A stretch of DNA of 64,000 bases from Paulinella micropora (GCA_009731375.1 BJOX01000024.1:1397907-1461906); one strand, 5' to 3'; positions 19,419 to 34,562 are shown, counted from the first letter of the stretch. The notes: generated by a model not told the origin, from the letters alone. A program made the numbers and translations.

Positions 19419-22400
19419 TTAGGCTATGTCGAGATTATCCTGGTCCCAAGATCTCGAATCCACTTCATTTCCGGAAAGCACTCTATTACCATCGCTGGCT
19501 TCTAAGGTAGGCAGTGCAGGGACGGCTTCTAAGGTAGGCAGTGCAGGGACGTTCGTAGTGCCACGGTCGACTGGAGCTAGGTGAACTACTGGTCCTGTGA
19601 AGTTCGTCGCGCCTTCAGCTGGCGATGGAAACCCGCTCGTTTGGCTATCGCTATGGTGGTCAAGAGGGGGCAAGGGTTTCTGTAAAGATGAAACCGCAGG
19701 GTTCGGCATCTCATCGGTGCGTGAGCGACGAGGTGCTTCACGCAAGGCTTCTGGAGGTAGGTGAACTACTGGTCCTGTGAAGTTCGTCGCGCCTTCAGCT
19801 GGCGATGCAAACCCGCTCGTTTGGCTATCGCTATGGAGGTCAAGAGGGGGCAAGGGTTTCTTCAAAGATGAAACCGCAGGGTTCGGCATCTCATCGGAGC
19901 GTATCGGAGGTGAGAGATGATGTGAGCGACGAGGTGCTTCACGCAAGGCTTCTGCCGTTCTGGGAGGGGAAGCTTTGTTTGTGGCACTCTTCGGGCTTCT
20001 CGACTCAGCTGCGTTTAAGACATCGATAGAAATATTCTGGCTTGTCCGAACGTGCATTTTCTGCCCGCCCTTTAGCTCCAAGCCCTCTGATCTGTAGGCG
20101 TAAGTTTCATCTCCCGCAACATCGGAGTCTGGCACGATATCGAACTGCACACACACACACATTCATATTTCAAATGAAGTTAATAAATATAACTAAAATA
20201 TTTACGCTTTTTTTATAAATACAAACAGCAAATAATGAAACGAATAGCAAGAAATCAAACATAAATAAACAATAAAGTAATGAACGAATCCATTTACTTT
20301 TGAAAGTCTGCGCTCTTTAATATCACCTTGTTCCTGTTTTATGCATTGCTTGTTGCAAGTTTGGAAAGAAAACTAAAAACATGAAATCAGGTCAAGTACC
20401 TGAAAGTTTTCAAACACTTCTTCATCCCCGGCGTCGCTAAGTCCCGACAATGCGGACTGAACATTGCTGGCGCCTTTGTTTGACTTGTGTGGGCGAGTAC
20501 CTATACAGTACAGCAAAGGAAACCTTGTGTGAAAACCAGCAACTCGCGGGATATTCAAAATGTCATACGTGCTTGCTTTGTACATGAATATGTATTACTA
20601 TATTTTGATGCAGCTGGATTTTTCGTTACCAGTCTTATTGTGAGAAACGCCGACAACGGAGGAGCCGTGACCGACTCCAGGGACGCGCGAGCCGGCAACG
20701 CCGACTTGAGTCCCGCCAGTCCTCGTGTTAGCGCTAGTGTGGTCCTTGCTCGAGTACTTGGAGTTGTTCATTTGATCGCGGTAGATCTCGAGCAGTTTAG
20801 GGACGTAGAGCACGAACACAGGGGTGATTGCTCCAAGCAGCAGCGCGACCGACCGCACCATCATCTTGGCTGTGATCGCTCTCTTGTCCAACATGAAGTC
20901 GACCATGACACCGATGATGCCGACGAACACCGTGTTGTAGAGCAACCAGGCGATCAGCTGCGATTCGTTGAAGACTGTCGGTAGCTTTCTCACGCGAAAG
21001 GCCAGCCAGCTCTGGCCAGACAGAAGGATCACGTAAAGCACGAAGATAAGAGGCACAAACACCTTGCTGATATCGCAAGCATGCACGTAGGTGTAGAAGT
21101 CCTGGCCTTCTGTCTGAATCTGAAGCTTTTGGTAGAAGGGTGGTTCCACGGCAAAGAAGATGATCAGTACGAAAGTAGTGGCTGCCACAAATCCGCCCAC
21201 CATCGCTGCCACCCTGGTGTCCTTGAACCGGATCGCTTGGGGAATCTTTTGCTTGGCCTCAAAGATGCGGAAGATGGAGTAGAGCCGGTATGTCTTGGAA
21301 AAGAGGGTACCAAACACCGTGCTGGATGCGATGCAAGGGACCCACCAGCGCAAGGAACAAACCCAGTTGTTGGGTTCGGGCGGAACGGTGAAGAGCACCG
21401 TCCCCACCACAACCACCAAGCATGCCATGATCAGGACCAAGTTGAAAGTCACCGAGGATGCCTTCATCAGTTTGGTGTTGCGGTGCACGATGACCGACAG
21501 AAACACACTGAGGCAGAACAGGCCCAGCACTGCGACTATTACCCATACCGCGTACTGCGCACCTGGGCTAAGGGACAGGGTGACTGAGTACTCGCTGCAC
21601 ACTGCGGAGCCATGACCACTCGTGTAGAAGCCAAAGGGACAGGCTAAACATGCAGCACCGCCTGCCTTTGGTGAAATCCACCCTTGGGGACACGGTACGC
21701 ACACGCCAATCCCTGCCAGAACACGCACGCATAACACATGCGTTTTCAAAACTGGAACGCACATCTTCTGCCACCAAAATGTACACCATACACTCATAGT
21801 ATCAAACAAACACATACAGAGAAAATACAGCTCACGGCATGTAATAACTCTTACAATCAGCTGCTGCTGCGACTGCCTGGTGACCTGTCTCGCTGATTTC
21901 CCCGGGTTCGCACTTTTCGCAACGCTGCATCGGGGTGGAGGTGTCACGGTACGCACCCGGTCCACAAGTTGCACCTTCCTCCAACCCGAGCTGATACCGC
22001 ACCTCGGCCACCGAATCGTACGAAAAGGAGGTAGTAAAGCCCGCATGCGCGCCTTTGATAGAAGCTTCGTCCCATTCCTACAAACCAGCAAATGTTGGTG
22101 TTAAGCTGACTTGTACCGAGAGCAGCAAATCAAATTGCAAGAAGGCACACATATGAAAACAAACAAGTACCACATCATACCAAACTGTGCAGACGATTAG
22201 GCTGCGAGACAGCAGAGAGTGTGAAAGGACCCTCAAAGCAAGCAGTGGGGTCGGGACGACATCCGTGATCGCCTTGGGCACATGAGGAAGCGCCGCTAAC
22301 GGCCATTCCGGATAAAGGTCGGTAGAAACCAGTTGGAAGAAATCATCGTAGGTCCGCGCGTTGATGATAGAGAAGTCCTCAGCCTGTCGCAAGAAAAATG

Positions 22401-22858
22401 AAATGGTCTTATCTCACCAAGGAGTATAGAAGAAATGAATTTAACGATAACCATAACAGCAACAATAACAAAAACGGCAACACCAACAACAACAACAGCT
22501 CATATCCAGAAACAAATGGAGCACGAGGGCGACCTTGTAAACACTTTCTCGCACCAATCGTTCCAAAGTCTCCGTGCGGACCATACCGACATCGCATGAG
22601 CCATTAGCCACCATCTTGACAGATTCGTCAAAGCTGCCTGAGAACACGATCTTGCTGAAGACTTCCTCCGCTTTCAGCCCTAGTTTGAAGAACTCGTACT
22701 TCTGTGCCTGGTAGCCGACGAAGGAATCCTGGGAGGGCGGGCAGGCAAGTAACTTGGGCGACATCGCAGCTAAGCCCTCCAGCGTCACGACCTCAGTGGC
22801 ATTCGGGTCTGTGCGCTGGAACATCACTCCTCCATAGTAAGGAGACATGATCCCGTTG
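19419..22858 (-). CDS. 3' end of left class C GPCR gene, first copy (7TM and complete tail)
   Basis: Exons on the minus strand (numbered as in the right-arm gene): 22 partial 22534-22858, 23 22231-22383, 24 21855-22077, 25 20630-21712, 26 20400-20500, 27 19419-20144. This encodes the end of the eighth binding domain, a cysteine-rich linker, all seven helices and the full tail. The tail here is 241 residues against 168 in the right-arm gene, because a block of about 65 residues (around [10 protein letters not shown] ... [10 protein letters not shown]) and a 9-residue block (VPALPTLEA) are each duplicated. The copy is cut by a 10-N join at 22859 and repeats 22869-26082 at an offset of 3221-3224 bp with very few differences, so one of the two is probably an allelic or assembly duplicate. 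Confidence 0.8.
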
Positions 22859-22868
22859 NNNNNNNNNN

Positions 22869-25800
22869 TCGCTATGGTGGTCAAGAGGGGGCAAGGGTTT
22901 CTGTAAAGATGAAACCGCAGGGTTCGGCATCTCATCGGTGCGTGAGCGACGAGGTGCTTCACGCAAGGCTTCTGGAGGTAGGTGAACTACTGGTCCTGTG
23001 AAGTTCGTCGCGCCTTCAGCTGGCGATGCAAACCCGCTCGTTTGGCTATCGCTATGGAGGTCAAGAGGGGGCAAGGGTTTCTTCAAAGATGAAACCGCAG
23101 GGTTCGGCATCTCATCGGAGCGTATCGGAGGTGAGAGATGATGTGAGCGACGAGGTGCTTCACGCAAGGCTTCTGCCGTTCTGGGAGGGGAAGCTTTGTT
23201 TGTGGCACTCTTCGGGCTTCTCGACTCAGCTGCGTTTAAGACATCGATAGAAATATTCTGGCTTGTCCGAACGTGCATTTTCTGCCCGCCCTTTAGCTCC
23301 AAGCCCTCTGATCTGTAGGCGTAAGTTTCATCTCCCGCAACATCGGAGTCTGGCACGATATCGAACTGCACACACACACACATTCATATTTCAAATGAAG
23401 TTAATAAATATAACTAAAATATTTACGCTTTTTTTATAAATACAAACAGCAAATAATGAAACGAATAGCAAGAAATCAAACATAAATAAACAATAAAGTA
23501 ATGAACGAATCCATTTACTTTTGAAAGTCTGCGCTCTTTAATATCACCTTGTTCCTGTTTTATGCATTGCTTGTTGCAAGTTTGGAAAGAAAACTAAAAA
23601 CATGAAATCAGGTCAAGTACCTGAAAGTTTTCAAACACTTCTTCATCCCCGGCGTCGCTAAGTCCCGACAATGCGGACTGAACATTGCTGGCGCCTTTGT
23701 TTGACTTGTGTGGGCGAGTACCTATACAGTACAGCAAAGGAAACCTTGTGTGAAAACCAGCAACTCGCGGGATATTCAAAATGTCATACGTGCTTGCTTT
23801 GTACATGAATATGTATTACTATATTTTGATGCAGCTGGATTTTTCGTTACCAGTCTTATTGTGAGAAACGCCGACAACGGAGGAGCCGTGACCGACTCCA
23901 GGGACGCGCGAGCCGGCAACGCCGACTTGAGTCCCGCCAGTCCTCGTGTTAGCGCTAGTGTGGTCCTTGCTCGAGTACTTGGAGTTGTTCATTTGATCGC
24001 GGTAGATCTCGAGCAGTTTAGGGACGTAGAGCACGAACACAGGGGTGATTGCTCCAAGCAGCAGCGCGACCGACCGCACCATCATCTTGGCTGTGATCGC
24101 TCTCTTGTCCAACATGAAGTCGACCATGACACCGATGATGCCGACGAACACCGTGTTGTAGAGCAACCAGGCGATCAGCTGCGATTCGTTGAAGACTGTC
24201 GGTAGCTTTCTCACGCGAAAGGCCAGCCAGCTCTGGCCAGACAGAAGGATCACGTAAAGCACGAAGATAAGAGGCACAAACACCTTGCTGATATCGCAAG
24301 CATGCACGTAGGTGTAGAAGTCCTGGCCTTCTGTCTGAATCTGAAGCTTTTGGTAGAAGGGTGGTTCCACGGCAAAGAAGATGATCAGTACGAAAGTAGT
24401 GGCTGCCACAAATCCGCCCACCATCGCTGCCACCCTGGTGTCCTTGAACCGGATCGCTTGGGGAATCTTTTGCTTGGCCTCAAAGATGCGGAAGATGGAG
24501 TAGAGCCGGTATGTCTTGGAAAAGAGGGTACCAAACACCGTGCTGGATGCGATGCAAGGGACCCACCAGCGCAAGGAACAAACCCAGTTGTTGGGTTCGG
24601 GCGGAACGGTGAAGAGCACCGTCCCCACCACAACCACCAAGCATGCCATGATCAGGACCAAGTTGAAAGTCACCGAGGATGCCTTCATCAGTTTGGTGTT
24701 GCGGTGCACGATGACCGACAGAAACACACTGAGGCAGAACAGGCCCAGCACTGCGACTATTACCCATACCGCGTACTGCGCACCTGGGCTAAGGGACAGG
24801 GTGACTGAGTACTCGCTGCACACTGCGGAGCCATGACCACTCGTGTAGAAGCCAAAGGGACAGGCTAAACATGCAGCACCGCCTGCCTTTGGTGAAATCC
24901 ACCCTTGGGGACACGGTACGCACACGCCAATCCCTGCCAGAACACGCACGCATAACACATGCGTTTTCAAAACTGGAACGCACATCTTCTGCCACCAAAA
25001 TGTACACCATACACTCATAGTATCAAACAAACACATACAGAGAAAATACAGCTCACGGCATGTAATAACTCTTACAATCAGCTGCTGCTGCGACTGCCTG
25101 GTGACCTGTCTCGCTGATTTCCCCGGGTTCGCACTTTTCGCAACGCTGCATCGGGGTGGAGGTGTCACGGTACGCACCCGGTCCACAAGTTGCACCTTCC
25201 TCCAACCCGAGCTGATACCGCACCTCGGCCACTGAATCGTACGAAAAGGAGGTAGTAAAGCCCGCATGCGCGCCTTTGATAGAAGCTTCGTCCCATTCCT
25301 ACAAACCAGCAAATGTTGGTGTTAAGCTGACTTGTACCGAGAGCAGCAAATCAAATTGCAAGAAGGCACACATATGAAAACAAACAAGTACCACATCATA
25401 CCAAACTGTGCAGACGATTAGGCTGCGAGACAGCAGAGAGTGTGGAGAAAGGACCCTCAAAGCAAGCAGTGGGGTCGGGACGACATCCGTGATCGCCTTG
25501 GGCACATGAGGAAGCGCCGCTAACGGCCATTCCGGATAAAGGTCGGTAGAAACCAGTTGGAAGAAATCATCGTAGGTCCGCGCGTTGATGATAGAGAAGT
25601 CCTCAGCCTGTCGCAAGAAAAATGAAATGGTCTTATCTCACCAAGGAGTATAGAAGAAATGAATTTAACGATAACCATAACAGCAACAATAACAAAAACG
25701 GCAACACCAACAACAACAACAGCTCATATCCAGAAACAAATGGAGCACGAGGGCGACCTTGTAAACACTTTCTCGCACCAATCGTTCCAAAGTCTCCGTG

Positions 25801-27668
25801 CGGACCATACCGACATCGCATGAGCCATTAGCCACCATCTTGACAGATTCGTCAAAGCTGCCTGAGAACACGATCTTGCTGAAGACTTCCTCCGCTTTCA
25901 GCCCTAGTTTGAAGAACTCGTACTTCTGTGCCTGGTAGCCGACGAAGGAATCCTGGGAGGGCGGGCAGGCAAGTAACTTGGGCGACATCGCAGCTAAGCC
26001 CTCCAGCGTCACGACCTCAGTGGCATTCGGGTCCGTGCGCTGGAACATCACTCCTCCATAGTAAGGAGACATGATCCCGTTGAAGATCCGCAGGACCGAT
26101 GCCAGCACCCGAAGGCCGTCCGAGTGTGAATACTCGACAAATGTTCCGGAGTTGGCGAACAAAAAGTCCACCTCCTTCTTCTTGACTGCTTGGTCTGTTT
26201 CCGCATGCGAAAGTGGCACCATTTTGAAGAAGCATTGATAACGGTTGAAATATTCATTGAGCACTCCTTCGAACGTGGGCTGCGTAAATATTAGGGCACA
26301 CGCATGATGTGCATGTCTTGGTTGGATCGAGATCAAGATCAACCGACAGATGATGTATAAATAGAAGATAAGATAGCTATGTTATAGATAGAAGAAAATG
26401 ACAAGTTGACAGGAAAACAGAAGATAGACATGCGATAGAGGAAGGCAGGGAGAATGAGCAATCCTTTCGAACGGACGAGGGAACACGTTTACCTGCCAGC
26501 GTGATACTGCCAGCTCGAGACTTGCTTCCCACACCACTCCGACCTTGAGAGTCTTATCGTCGAACTTTGCGCATTCTTCGATCGGTTTGTATTTGAGAGT
26601 GTCTTTCATCTCGATGCAGCTGGTTTCGCCATAAGACCGCGACGTGAAGCCGGGAGGGCACCGTTTGCATTCTACAAGGCCTTGCTTGTCGCCGTAAAAT
26701 GCTGGAGCACAAGCGAGGCATTCCAAACCGTCCCGGCCTTCCCGACCAACCGGGCACGCAACACAAGGCTTCAATGGCTGCGAATAGTCGCGCTGAGAAC
26801 CCGGGGCGCAAACGCCTGAAACAGGGTCCATGAGGTTTAGTTGGTAGCCAACGTTAAACTCGGCTGAATAGTCTCTGGCACTGGCAGAAACAAATCCTGC
26901 ATGCAGGCCCTAGCAAACGAACAAAACCAAAGCATACTTTCGCAAGGCGACACATGCTTGAAACATAAAAACTATTCTCAAAGGATCCATATGCAGCCGA
27001 ATCCTGATCGTTTCTGAGACCAATATACTAAATTCGAATTCCCGGGCTTAAAAGCGACTTTCATATCGTATCTACAAAAAACTACGCAGAGCAATTTGCG
27101 TGAATTCCAAAAAAAATCATATCAACATCAAGATCGAGTCTGGGGCTAGCCACCCTGCAAATATGAGCTCCGAACTCCTCCTCGTTTGGACAAACCATGA
27201 TTTATTCCGACAGGGGTGTGGAAATGGTGGGTGGGTGGGGGTGGGTGGGGGTGGGGTACACAATTTTCATTTTCCCCCTCCAGAGCACATGTGTACCGTC
27301 TGAGAAGCAGCGTCGAAATCCCGCATTCCCAAGAGCGGAATGATCGCGTTACTTGACACGTCCTCAGGGACGCCATTCATGACTGTAAACGCCCACTCCG
27401 AGTACAGAGCTGAAGATGACTGCAGGGTGAAGCCGCTGTGGAATCGCTCGTTGATGATGGTAAAGGTGCCTGGCGGGTATATTCCGTTGTTGATCAGGAT
27501 GCGAATGGAATACGTGCGCGCAAACCTGCAAACACACCATATCTGCGTGATGCAAAGTCTTTCAGAGTGTGCGAATGCCTGGTGCCTGCGCAGCTGTACG
27601 CGAGACAGTGTGAGGGAATGTGTGAGTGACTCTGCGAAATAGATGACCACAACAGAATGGACAATTCA

Positions 27669-27700
<32 letters not shown>

Positions 27701-29163
27701 TGTGTGTGTGTGTATGTGTGTGTAGGTATGTTTGTGTATTGTGCACAGCGGGAAAAAAATATACCCGATGTCGCATGCACCGCTCGCCACCATGTGCACC
27801 GACTCGGTGTGACCTCCCGAGAACATGATTCGCCCAACCACCTCGTTCACGTCGATGCCCTGCTTGAAAAACTCGTAACGTTGCACATTCCAGCCCGCAA
27901 ACGACTCTTTGTCTGTAGGGCACACCGTCAGGTTCCGCTCCTTGGTGATCTGCGACAGGTTTTTAATATCGGTGTGCTTGTCGGTCAAGCGAAATATGAC
28001 GCCGCCTTGTCGCTTGTAGGCGCGCCCGTCGTAGTAGCGCACTACTGAGGCGATAACCTTGGCTTGGTATCGTTGATTGTACTGCGCGTACACGCCCGAG
28101 TCCGTGAACGCAAACTGCACTGAGCCATTCTTGACAGCGACCGCCAGCTCTTCGAGCCGCATGGACTTCATCTGGAAGAAGCACTTGAAGCGGTTCATGT
28201 ACGTGTTCAGCGTTTCTTCGAAGGTTGGGGACCAGCGGTTGATCGTAAAGTTCGCTGAGACCTCTGCCTGCTGCACACCGACCGTCAGAGTGTTCTTGAC
28301 GTAGTTCGAGCATCCAACGATCGGGTCGTAAAGCAGCCGATCTTGCTCCGGCAGACACTGCCGCTCTCCGAAGTTGTAGGTCACCTGTCCCTCTGGACAG
28401 CGCTGGCACTCGGTCTGGCCTGTCAAAGCGTTGGCAAAGCCAGGAGAGCACGGGCGGCAGGCGCCGATTCCGCTCACGCTGTAGCGACCAGCATCGCAGT
28501 CCTTGCAGGGCTTCAGCGGCTTTGTGTTGTCGCGCTCGCGTCCGGGTGCGCAAACATGGGTCTCGTTGTTCATCAGATCCAGGTCGAAGTAAACATTCTC
28601 CTCCACAGCGTAGTTCCTGGGAGGGACAAAGCCTGCATGCAGGCCCTGTGCACAGTTACACCAACACGCATGTATGCTTACATGTCTTTGTGCAGCCGCA
28701 TTTTCTGTCTGCTGCATGTTGCATAATTCGTTACATCCGTCCTTAGCACATCAACAAAATATGTGAACATAGTCGCGGATATACCGTCATGGAAGCAGCG
28801 TCGAACTCCCGCATTCCAAAGAGCGGAATGATCGCGTTATTTGACACGTCCTCAGGGACGCCATTCATGACTGTAAACGCCCACTCCGAGTACAGAGCTG
28901 AAGATGACTCCAGGATGAAGCCGCTGTGGAATCGCTCATTGATGATGGTAAAGGTGCCTGGCGGGTATATTCCGTTGTTGATCAGGATGCGAATGGAATA
29001 CGTGCGCGCAAACCTGCAAGCACACCATATCTGCATGGTGAAAATGTAAAGTGTTTGCGAGTGTGCGGGTGTTCGCTTCTTTCGCAGCTTTGTGCAAGCA
29101 GCGTCTGAGAATGTGTGAGCGGTTTTGAATGACAGGTGCAATGATCCATCATAGGAGCGATTC

Positions 29164-29205
<42 letters not shown>

Positions 29206-29280
29206 TGGCGTGTGTGTGTGTGTGTGTGGGTATGTGTGGGTATGTGTGTGTGTGTATGTGTGTGTGCGTGTGTGTGTGCA

Positions 29281-29336
<56 letters not shown>

Positions 29337-32300
29337 GAGTGAGTGTGCGTGCATGGCCGAGCATGTGTCTGTGTGTATGCCTGTGGGTATGCGTGCGTAA
29401 GTGTGTGTGCATGGTGCACAGCGACACAAAACATACCCGATGTCGCATGCACCGCTCGCCACCATGTGCACCGACTCGGTGTGACCTCCCGAGAACACGA
29501 TTCGCCCAAACACCTTGTTCACGTCGATGCCCTGCTTGAAAAACTCGTAACGTTGCACATTCCAGCCCGCAAACGACTCTTTGTCTGTAGGGCACACCGT
29601 CAGGTTCCGCTCCATGGTGATCTGCGACAGGTTGAAGATATCGGTGTGCTTGTCGGTCAAGCGAAATATGACGCCGCCTTGTCGCTTGTAGGCGCGCCCG
29701 TCGTAGTAGCGCACCACTGTGGCAATAGCCTTGGCTTGATAACGATACTTGTACTGCGCATACACGCCCGAGTCCGTGAACGCAAACTGCACTGAGCCAT
29801 TCTTGACGGCGATCGCCAGCTCTTCAAGCCGCATGGACTTCATCTGGAAGAAGCACTTGAAGCGGTTCATGTACGCGTTCAGCGTTCCTTCGAAGGTTGG
29901 GGACCAGCGGTTGATCGTAAAGTTCGCTGAGACCTCTACCTGCTGCACACCGACTGTCAGAGTGTCGTTGACGTAGTTCGAGCATCCAACGATCGGGTCG
30001 TAAAGCAGCCGATCTCCTTCCGGCAGACACTGCCGCTCTCCGAAGTTGTAGGTCACCTCTCCCTCCGGACAGCGCTGGCACTCGGTCTGGCCTGTCAAAG
30101 CGTTGGCAAAGCCAGGAGAGCACGGGCGGCAGGCGCCGATTCCGTCAAAGCTGTAGCGACCAGCATCGCAGTCCTTGCAGGGCTTCAGCGGCTTTGTGTT
30201 GTCGCGCTCGCGTCCGGGTGCGCAAACATGGGTCTCGTTGTTCATCAGATCCAGGTCGTAGTAAACATTCTCCTCCGCAGCGTAGTCCCTGGGAGGGACA
30301 AAACCTGCATGCAGGCCCTGTGCACAGTTACACCAACACGCATGCATTTTTACTTGGCAACGTACAGCCGCATTTTCTGTCTGCTGCATGTTGCATATTC
30401 GATACAAGCCTGCTTAGTACAATCAACAAAATCATGGATATAGTATTACCGTCTCGGCAGCAGCGTCGAACTCCCGCATTCCCAAGAGCGGAATGATCGC
30501 GTTGCTTGACACGTCCTCGGGAACGCCATTCATGACTGTAAACGCCCACTCCGAGTACAGAACTGAAGATGACTGCAGGTTGAAGCCGCTGTGGAATCGC
30601 TCATTGATGATGGTAAAGGTGCCTGCCGGGTATATTCCGTTGTTGATCAGGATGCGAATGGAATACGTGCGCGCAAACCTGCAAGCACATAGTGTCTGTG
30701 TGTAGAAAATGTAAAGTGTTTGGGACAGTGCGGCTTGTCCGCTGATTACGCAGTACATGTAAATGTGTGGCTCTGAAAATAAATGACCAGCAAGCACGGA
30801 GCGATGAAGCGCTGTGCATTTGTTTGTGTATGTGTGTGTGTGTGTGTGTGTGCTATCTGTCTCTGTGTTTTGCTGAGCACGTATCACACGGGATGCAGCA
30901 GACGCAGTGCACACAGAGAGAAAAAAATATACCCGATGTCGCATGCACCGCTCGCCACCATGTGCACCGACTCGGTGTGACCTCCCGAGAACACGATTCG
31001 CCCAAACACCTCGTTCACGTCGATGCCCTGCTTGAAAAACTCGTAACGTTGCACATTCCAGCCCGCAAACGACTCTTTGTCTGTAGGGCACACCGTCAGG
31101 TTCCGCTCCATGGTGATCTGCGACAGGTTTTTAATATCGGTGTGCTTGTCGGTCAAGCGAAATATGACGCCGCCTTGTCGCTTGTAGGCGCGCCCGTCGT
31201 AGTAGCGCACCACTGTAGCAATAGCCTTGGCTTGATAACGATACTTGTACTGCGCATACACGCCCGAGTCCGTGAACGCAAACTGCACTGAGCCATTCTT
31301 GACGGCGACCGCCAGCTCTTCGAGCCGCATGGACTTCATTTGGAAGAAGCACTTGAAGCGGTTCATGTACGCGTTCAGCGTTTCTTCGAAGGTTGGGGAC
31401 CAGCGGTTGATCGTAAAGTTCGCTGAGACCTCTACCTGCTGCACACCGACCGTCAGAGTGTTGTTGGTATAGTTCGAGCATCCCACGATCGGGTCGTAAA
31501 GCAGCCGATCTCCTTCCGACTGGCACTGCCGCTCTCCGAAGTTGTAGGTCAGCTGTCCTTCCGGACAGCGCTGGCACTTGGTCTGGCCTATCAAAGCGTT
31601 GGCATAGCCAGGAGAGCACGGGCGGCAGGCGCCGATTCCGTTCACACTGTAGCGACCAGCATCGCAGTCCTTGCAGGGCTTCAGCGGCTTCGTGTTGTCG
31701 CGCTCGCGTCCGGGTGCGCAAACATGGGTCTCACTGTTCATCAGATCCAGGTCGTAGTAAACATTCTCCTCCACAGCGTAGTTCCTGGGAGGGACAAAGC
31801 CTGCATGCAAGCCCTGTGCACAGTTACACCAACGCGATGAACTATGATTACGTACTCGATACAATCCTGTTTTCTCTGTCTGTGCATATTAAGCATTAAA
31901 CATATTGTAAGTACCGAAAGACACTTGTAAGTGTAAAAATTGAGTATGTTCTCTATACAACGCAAGTAATACAAATACGTTTACGCCAGTCAAAAAGTAC
32001 AACACATTTTTTTTCTTCCTGTTTTTTGGTGTTGTTGTTGTTGTTGTTGTTGTTGCTTGTTTATTTGTTTTGTTTTGCTTTGAGTGTGTGTGTGTGTATG
32101 TGTCCTAATACAGGTTTTGGGTCATTCTGCACAATAAAGAATTAGAATCTGGGCTCACTGTCAATCATAATATAAATGTTCATTATTTATCGATGTATTA
32201 AGATTATTTCTGCATATTTTTCATATATTTTCTGAAGTATGAGTCTGTGCCTTGTAGACTACTACCCGGTAAGTCTGTTTTGTATGTCTTCTGTATAGTG

Positions 32301-34562
32301 CATGATTCGTTACATGCCTGCTTAGCAAATTCCAAGGATTGGTCAACACAGGCGTGGATATACCGTCTTGGAAGCAGCGTCGAACTCCCGCATTCCCAAG
32401 AGCGGAATGATCGCGTTGCTTGACACGTCCTCGGGAACGCCATTCATGACTGTAAACGCCCACTCCGAGTACAGGGCTGAAGATGACTGGAGGTTGAAGC
32501 CGCTGTGGGTCTGTTCATTGATGATGGTAAAGGTGCCCGGCGGGTATATTCCGTTGTTGATCAGGATGCGAATGGAATACGTGCGCGCAAACCTGCAAGC
32601 ACACCGAGTCTTCGTGTTGGGGTGCTTTGGAGTATGCGTGTCCGATACTTGCGTAGCTGTGCGCGACCAGCCATGATGTGTATGGATGTGATTAGTTGTA
32701 AATCTGTGTGTATGCCTGTGAGTATGCGTGTGTGTTGGTGTGTTGTGCACAGAGAAAAGATATACCCGATGTCGCATGCACCGCTTGCCACCATGTGCAC
32801 CGACTCGGTGTGACCTCCCGAGAACATGATTCGCCCAAACACCTCGTTCACGTCGATGCCCTGCTTGAAAAACTCGTAACGTTGCACATTCCAGCCCGCA
32901 AACGACTCTTTGTCTGTAGGGCACACCGTCAGGTTCCGCTCCTTGGTGATCTGCGACAGGTTGAAGATGTCGATGTGCTTGTTGGTCAAGCGAAACATGA
33001 CGCCGCCTTGTCGCTTGTAGGCGCGCCCGTCGTAGTAGCGCACCACTGTGGCGATAGCCTTGGCTTGATAACGATACTTGTACTGCGCATACACGCCCGA
33101 GTCCGTGAACGCAAACTGCACTGAGCCATTCTTGACGGCGACCGCCAGCTCTTCGAGCCGCATGGACTTCATCTGGAAGAAGCACTTGAAGCGGTTCATG
33201 TACGCGTTCAGCGTTTCTTCGAAGGTTGGGGACCAGCGGTTGATCGTATAGTTCGCTGAGACCTCTGCCTGCTGCACACCGACTGTCAGAGTGTCGTTGA
33301 CGTAGTTCGAGCATCCCACGATCGGGTCGTAAAGCAGCCGATCTCCTTCCGGCAGACACTGCCGCTCTCCGAAGTTGTAGGTCACCTCTCCCTCCGGACA
33401 GCGCTGGCACTCGGTCTGGCCTGTCAACGCGTTGGCAAAGTTAGGAGAGCACGGGCGGCAGGCGCCGATTCCGTCAAAGCTGTAGCGACCAGCATCGCAG
33501 TCCTTGCAGGGCTTCAGCGGCTTTGTGTTGTCACGCTCGCGTCCGGGTTCGCAAACATGGGTCTCACTGTTCATCAGATCCAGGTCGTAGTAAACATTCT
33601 CCTCCCCAGCGTAGTTCCTGGGAGGGACAAAGCCTGCATGCAGGCCCTGTGCACAGTTATGTTGCATAAGTGTAGATGTTCATACAGAATGCATCGCATT
33701 GCAAATAGGCAAGCACAGTCATGGATATACCGTCTTGGAAGCAGCGTCGAACTCCCGCATTCCCAAGAGCGGAATGATCGCGTTACTTGACACGTCCTCA
33801 GGGACGCCATGCATGACTGTAAACGCCCACTCCGAGTACAGAGCTGAAGATGACTGGAGGTTGAAGCCGCTGTGGAACTGTTCATTGATGATGGTAAAGG
33901 TGCCTGCCGGGTATATTCCGTTATTGATCAGGTTGCGAATGGAATACGTGCGCGCAAACCTGCAAACACACCATATCTGCGTGTTGAAACTGTAAAGCGC
34001 TCAGGTATTTGTGTGTCTCTGAACACAAGTAACAAGCGATGAATTGAGCGATTCGTAAGTGTGTGTGTGTATTGGCGTGGCGTGTGTATGTGGGTGGGTG
34101 GGGAGGAAGGGCNNNNNNNNNNATGGGTGTGTTTGTGTGTGTGTCTGCGTGCATGGCCGAGCATGTGTCACACAGCTAGCAGCAGTCGAGTACACACAGA
34201 GAAAAGATATACCCCATGTCACATGCACCGCTCGCCACCATGTGCACCGACTCGGTGTGACCTCCCGAGAACACGATTCGTCCAAACACCTTGTTCACGT
34301 CGATGCCCTGCTTGAAAAACTCGTAACGCTGCACATTCCAGCCCGCAAACGACTCTTTGTCTGTAGGGCACACCGTCAGGTTCCGCTCCATGGTGATCTG
34401 CGACAGGTTGAAGATATCGGTGTGCTTGTCGGTCAAGCGAAATATGACGCCGNNNNNNNNNNATATATATATATATATATATATTGGCGTGTGTGTGTGT
34501 GTGTGTGTGTGGGTATGTGTGGGTATGTGTGTGTGTGTATGTGTGTGTGCGTGTGTGTGTGC

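Noticed and set aside
20487-24836. Long plus-strand frames (for example 20487-20984, 21081-21587, 24302-24808)
   Set aside because: They lie antisense to the 7TM exon of the left receptor gene and repeat in the mirrored exon; composition is that of a shadow frame.
29149-29338. Ser/Leu and Arg/Glu repeat 'proteins' across (CT)n/(GA)n tracts
   Set aside because: Pure microsatellite translation inside introns.
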